DNA of 64,000 nucleotides from assembly GCF_002865645.1 (NCBI RefSeq), contig NW_020194518.1, forward strand, positions 1,859,463-1,923,462. Direction: 5' to 3'. Positions 58,890 through 64,000 of the stretch are shown in pieces; the stretch's first letter is position 1; every line of letters starts with the position of its first letter. A program made the position numbers and the translations under genes. The notes below the pieces were generated by a model. The model did not search any database. It was not told the origin of the DNA and saw nothing but the letters and a program-made list of their open reading frames with translations. This DNA comes from Hyaloscypha bicolor E. Its lineage: Eukaryota > Ascomycota > Leotiomycetes > Helotiales > Hyaloscyphaceae.

Positions 58890-61800
58890 TCGCCTCAAAC
58901 TTCATAATTCGTTTACGGCCTATAGTAGCTTCTTTCTCCCAAGAATTCTCGCTCTCCGGATAACCCTTTTACCTAATAAGGTATTTAATTCTTTTATATA
59001 GTACTCGCTTCTTAAGTAGTTATATACCCGAATAGTTCCTTTAATAGGTCGCCTCAAACTCTTTAATAAGCTCCGGGCTTATATTCTTCTATTTCTTTTA
59101 TATATTATTCTTATACGGAAATCCTTTCTACTTTATAAAGTACTAAGTTATTTTATCTCGTTTTTACTTAGCAAGTAATATTTTAGCCTCCTATATTCCT
59201 TTCTTGGTATTAATTATAACTAGCTAGCTATTATAAAGCGGCTATATTACCGAGCTTTCTATATACCCTAATATAATTATTAGTATATTTCTATAAATAT
59301 CCTTAACTAAGTTAGTAATTACTAGTAAACTTAATATAAAAGAAGAAAGAATATCTTAAAGCTCCGGATTAACTAACTTTATTAAAATACTAGATAGATA
59401 TAATAGAAAAGTATTAGAGCTAGATAATATCTAGTTCTCTTAAAACTTAATAGAATAAGAAATAGTATCTATAATTATATTAAAGTTCTAAAGTTCAGAA
59501 TTATTAAAGAGGTTAATAGTAATAGCTTCTAATAAAGTTATCTAAAAAGAATAGTAATTCTTTCTAGTCTAAGAAACTGCTTTAAGAATATTATTTAATA
59601 GGAATAAAAGCGAAGTATTTATACTATAATAGTTATTATAATTATTCCAGATACTACTAACTAAAATACTATAATATAATAAGAAATTACTAGATATTAC
59701 TATTATCTTAATATTATTTACTAGATATAAATCAAAATTTACTACCGACATATTTATAAATAAGTAGCTAAGAAAATCTTTAGAATAATCTTTAAAAATA
59801 GATTTTTAGTTATCTGGTATTTTATAGTTTTTATCTTCTAGCTTTCCTTAAAATCGAGGCTATTTCTTCTTAATAATACCCGATATTTCGACTTATTTAT
59901 TATTACTTTCTTCTTACTAATATTAGTATTTCTTTTATATATCTGGCTTATAAATATTATATATATTTCCAAAATAGTTTTATAAGTCTAATTCCGAATA
60001 AAGTACTATAATATATAGTAAATATAAGTATAAAATAAAGTTCTTACTATCTAAGCTCTTAATATATTCTAAAATATAATTAGAAATATATTTTTACTAG
60101 CTTATCTAATTATAAAACTATCTTATTTATATAATTACTAATAGCTATTTTTTCCTTAAATATCTGCTATAATATCCGGTATAAGTAATAATATAATAGA
60201 AAGAAACTAGTTTATACTAGAAAAATATATTAAAATTACTAATATAATCTTAATAATAGGCTTTCTAACCTATTTTACTAGTTATTTATCTATTATACCA
60301 AAAATAAAATTTAATAAAACCAGATTACTTCTTATAATAGTTTTTAAAATACTAGTATATATATTTCTATTTCTCTTTTATAATAATACTAATATATTCT
60401 ATTAATAGAAATAATACTAATAAGAGGAAACTATTCTTATTCTTTAATCTCTTAGCTATAAATTAATACTAGATAGTAATTTCCTATAGACTATAATATT
60501 TCCTAATATATAATACGGGAATTATTTATATAAAATATAATAAGATCTTAGAAAATAGAGATATTTTCTGAATTCTATAATAGGGTAATAATTAGTAAAG
60601 TATAAATAAGGCAATTATATTTAAAAACTATATAATAGATAATATAATTAAAGTAATTATAGTATTATTTGCCCTAGTTATTTATTTTATATTAGATAAT
60701 ATATATTTATTATTATATTCTATAATAGTTTACTAATTCTTTATTAATAAGCTTTTAATACTAATTATAAATATAGTATTATTAAGCTTTAAGCTTTTAG
60801 TATTTCTTTTCTATAATAGTAGCTATAATTTAAATAAAAAGATTATTAATTTATTTACTAAAATTAGTAAAGTTCCGGTATTACCTTAGCTTATCTAAGT
60901 ATTTTCCTAGAAATAAGTACTAGAAATCCGGGTTTCTTTTTATAAATATAGAATAGAAGTTTTTAGTAAGATTCTATTATAGTTTCAGGATAAAAAAGAC
61001 TATTATATTATCTATATTACTTATATTATTTAAATAGTAACTAATAAAAGTTTTTAAGTTTCTATATATAATAAACTTTATAACTTGTTTTAGTAAATAG
61101 CTATTATTTATTACTAATTAGCCTATTATATTATAAACTTATTTAAAATAAGTACTTTTTATTATTTATCTTAATAAATACTTTATAATAAATAGTATAA
61201 AACTTTATTTCTCTTATAAAACTAGCCCTTTTTATTTAGTCTAAATACTAATAGCCTTATATAATCTCGTTTTTAGTCTTTTTAACTAGTCTATTTATAA
61301 ATATCTTTAGAAAGACTAGATTATCTAATATCTTATTTATTTAATCTATAATCTAGTATTTTCTATCTAATAATAGTCTAGTAATAAGAATATTCTTAAT
61401 AGTACTATAGTCCCTAAATATATTAACTAAAATAATAATAATAAATAGAAATAAGAAACTATTAGTAAAAAAAGAAGATATAGGCTTTAATTTCTTATAT
61501 AATAGATATTTTGGTCTATAAATAAGCTATTAGTAATTTATCTAAGCTTTAAAATAAATACTTTTGGATTTACTTTTTTGAAATATTTTATATTTCTTTA
61601 GTAAATTCTTTTTTAAAACTTATTTTAATCTCTAGCTTTCTATCTTTCTATATAATTATATAAATAAGGTTTTATTATTAGTAATAGTTATTAATACGAA
61701 AATCGGGGTTTTATTTCTATTCTAGATTTAATATCTTACCTTAAATATTATCTTATATATTTTCTATAACTTTATAAAAATATAATAATATATTTTTAAT

Positions 61801-62480
61801 AGAATACTTAAATTTATATAATATTTTTTATAAATATAATTATAGTAATTATATTATTATAAGAACTCTTTTATATTAATATAATTCTTTATTATTAGAA
61901 ATATAAATATCTTTTCTTCTATTAATAAAAGAATTATATATTTTAATATATTTTTAATATGCTTTTTTATTTATTAGTAAATATATTATATATTAATAAT
62001 TTAAAATAGACTTGCCTATAAATATATTTATAAGAGCTATTAAATTATAGATTTCTAAAGAAATAGTAATATTTGTTTTTTATTATTATATTAATATAAG
62101 TTTTCGTATCTTATTCTATACTATTTTAATAATTACTCTTTCTATTTCTTTATCTAGTTTACCGGGAATTAAATATCTAATAGCTTTAATAATATATTTT
62201 ATATCTTTTATATTATATAAGTCTAATTCTAGATATTTTCTTTTAGATCTAAGATATATTAGTATTTACTATTCTAGACTTAATCTTATAATATTAGTAA
62301 TATATACTTCCCAAAAATCCTATATTATATTATATTATAGTTAGCTAGTCTTTTTATTTAGTTTTCTATAAACGGGATTATTATTAATTCCAGACCTGTT
62401 TTTAGAGAGCCTATTTCTCAGGGCTGCCTCTATTTACTTATCTGAATTTAGTTCTTTCTAATATTCTTTTACCTATTTAG
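58890..62480 (-). pseudogene. Chromodomain-containing gypsy element (chromovirus), decayed
   Basis: The minus strand near 58893-59095 reads SPELIKEFEATY, then RVLYKRIKYLIR, a stop where Trp is expected, KGYPESENSWEKEATIG. This is the chromodomain that fungal chromoviruses carry at the integrase C-terminus and use to target heterochromatin. Its conserved core (aromatic, then W-K-G-Y/W-x-x-x-E-N-S-W-E) is clear. Upstream on the same strand, to about 62480, the sequence is very AT-rich with only Gln- or Trp-type stops in many stretches, as expected for a decayed pol. I could not read RT motifs confidently. It is a different family from copies A-D, where I see no chromodomain. Confidence 0.65.
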
Positions 62481-62589
62481 TACTTATGGCTTATAGAACT
62501 ATATATATACGGATATAGATATCTGAAATAGAGACGAGAAAAGAAGGTCTTCCTGGAGAAATGAGAGAGGAGAGAGAAAAGAAGAGGGA

Positions 62590-62735
62590 AAGAATATAAG
62601 TAAGGATATATATAAGGATATATATAAGGAGATAGGTAAGGGGATAGGTAAGGAGATGTATTGGAAGATGGGTAAGGAGATATATAAGAAGATAGATAAG
62701 AATATGAGTAAGAAGATAGAGGAGAAAAGATATAA
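62590..62735. repeat. Purine-rich degenerate 12-bp tandem repeat
   Basis: Units such as GGATAGGTAAGG, GATATATAAGGA and GATAGATAAGAA recur about a dozen times, all purine-rich on the plus strand. The complementary strand therefore shows Leu/Ile-rich open frames that are not genes. Confidence 0.85.
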
Positions 62736-63151
62736 AGGTAAGAGGGAAACAGCCATTTATAGAATACATAGTTCTAGGCAAAATACAGAGGACGACATAA
62801 AATAACCTGAAGTAAAACACAGAAAAAGGTCCTACGTATAAAGACAGGCAGACCAGGATAACTGTCTGGGAATGAGCGTATAGTGGGAACAGATTTGGGA
62901 CCCCCGGATTGGGAAAGGGGGCCTTTTCGGGCTCCTCGTTAAAAGTTGACGATTTCTGGTGAGATGGGTTAGCAGACCTGAGCAAACTTGAGCCGGAGTT
63001 GAGCCAGGCCTGAGCCGCTTGAGCAAAGGCGGCGCGGGGTCACGTGGGCCAGAGGGTTGGGAGGTGTCGAGATTCCGGTCAAGAAACAGCCATTACACAT
63101 CTACTACACACAACTATCCAAACAACTGCCCTTGTCTCTACCACTATCAAG
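62736..63151. promoter_or_regulatory. Upstream region of the gene at 63152
   Basis: Composition returns to balanced. A palindromic CACGTG lies at 63041-63046, about 110 bp before the start codon. A cluster of TGAGCC/GAGCAA words lies at 62978-63026. No TATA box stands out. Role inferred from position only. Confidence 0.3.
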
Positions 63152-64000
63152 ATGTCCGCTACTATCTCGCTCGTCGCTCCCATTGGTCCTGGCAACTGGC
63201 CTGCAAGCGCCGCGCTCACTAACCTCTCCGCATCTGCTCGGGGCCGATATACGTCCAAGTTGACTTGTAAGTGCGATCTTTTCTCCTTGCTCCCTATTTC
63301 AGATGACAGGTGGAATTGTTATCTGGGTATCGTCGGGAGTCTTGAGGGCAGTCGTCATCTTGTTCGTATCTTTCTGTTTGATTTCAGATGATCGAGAAGT
63401 TGTCGTCTGATGTCTTGGGACACGCGTCGCTTTGATCTCGTCGCCCCTATCTCAAAACGCTCTACCGCTCTATCGGACAAATAGCTAATAAATAGCAAAC
63501 AGTCATGAACGCCGTCGAGGCAATCAATCTCTCTCTCCCAGGCTACACCGGTTCAGCAACCCCCTTCGTCGTCCGTCCGCGCGGTCGTTCTGCGCAGATA
63601 TTCCAGATTTACACTCCCAATATGCCACCACCATCAATCGCCCATACTCAAACCTCCATTCATTCCAAAGCGCATGGAGCCACATCAAGGGAGAAATGTT
63701 CACGTTGATTGGCCGTCACAGTGCCCTGGTTGGACCGGCTCTGCCTCCAGCTGCCCCAGGTCCTGTGGTAGTTAATCAACAACAGCATCTCCCCCTTAGG
63801 CAGCCAGCAGTGAGTCCCCCCCCCTTTGTCTCTTTCGTCTCAGATATCCAACATATTTTTTCTTCCCATAATGAGACAATTGTATCCTCTGTTTCTTTCG
63901 CCCCTAACTTCTGCGGAAGGAGCATGCGGCTGACAGATGAAAGCAGCAGCCCGGCCCACGCACACCCCTCCCATCTTCCCGACCAAACTCGGCGGTGATA
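63152..64000 (+). CDS. Unidentified intron-containing gene, 3' incomplete
   Basis: ATG 63152 in a CAAG-ATG-TCC context, with pyrimidine-rich leader. Exon 1 (63152-63266) encodes MSATISLVAPIGPGNWPASA and ARGRYTSKLT, ending at GTAAGT. A model that keeps the frame open is: intron to 63387, a 17-nt exon 63388-63404 (YDREVV), intron 63405-63495, then exon 3 from 63496 reading QTVMNAVEAINLSLPGYTGS and PFVVRPRGRSAQIF. From about 63600 a different register looks more protein-like (HSFQSAWSHIKGEMFTLIGR and HSALVGPALPPAAPGPVVV) up to a GTGAGT donor near 63809, so another splice or a model error remains. The gene runs off the window. Family not recognised; no signal peptide. Confidence 0.45.

Noticed and set aside
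25455..62480. Centromere or satellite array as explanation for the AT-rich block
   Set aside because: The block resolves into individual transposons with LTRs, target duplications and RIP-type decay; no long satellite array was seen. A centromere made of such elements cannot be excluded but nothing here shows it.
62491..62985. Leu/Ile/Tyr-rich minus-strand frames resembling membrane proteins
   Set aside because: They come from a purine-rich 12-bp tandem repeat and keep open only because the complement is pyrimidine-rich. No start context and no conserved residues.

Overview
The window looks like part of a filamentous ascomycete chromosome with a compartmented genome. Very AT-rich blocks alternate with GC-balanced blocks. 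In the AT-rich blocks TA is abundant, and recognisable protein frames are broken almost only by TAA, TAG and TGA at places where CAA, CAG, CGA or TGG would fit. That is the signature of repeat-induced point mutation (RIP). Short GT-AG introns (about 43-91 nt), gypsy, copia-like and Tc1/mariner elements and small secreted cysteine-rich proteins fit this view. I see no rRNA, tRNA or CRISPR.

Layout. 1-2640: the end of a decayed gypsy element (copy C) abutting a decayed Tc1-type transposase. 2640-8660: GC-balanced, with two intron-containing secreted-protein genes (3667-4405 minus, 6156-6429 plus), one small hypothetical gene (6951-7301) and several local repeats. 8669-10264: two truncated gag remnants. 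10266-13340: AT-rich block with a lone LTR carrying a 14-bp minisatellite. 13341-19487: a patch of damaged genes (unknown gene, MFS transporter, two unknown frames, a small secreted cysteine-rich gene, the first exon of an M3 oligopeptidase), much of it between inverted 38-bp repeats. 20021-20779: an open BIR-domain gene. 21127-25454: a DUF3723-family pseudogene.

25455-58089 is the core. Two ~12-13 kb copies of one gypsy LTR retrotransposon lie in opposite orientation: copy A, 25455-38447, plus; copy B, 45010-57233, minus. All four LTRs are 303 bp. Copy B sits inside a Tc1/mariner element (43681-58089), and removing it with one 4-bp target duplication restores the transposase frame exactly. 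A 791-bp hAT-like element with an 8-bp target duplication is nested in the same Tc1 element, which without both insertions would be 1382 bp. The gypsy family carries an unusual long extra reading frame between integrase and the 3' LTR. 58890-62480 is a decayed chromodomain gypsy element. From about 62700 the sequence becomes GC-balanced, and a gene starts at 63152 and runs off the window.

There is no working pathway here. The story is of transposons inserting into one another and being silenced by RIP, with RIP or decay also damaging interspersed genes, while a few small secreted-protein genes and a BIR gene remain open at the edges.
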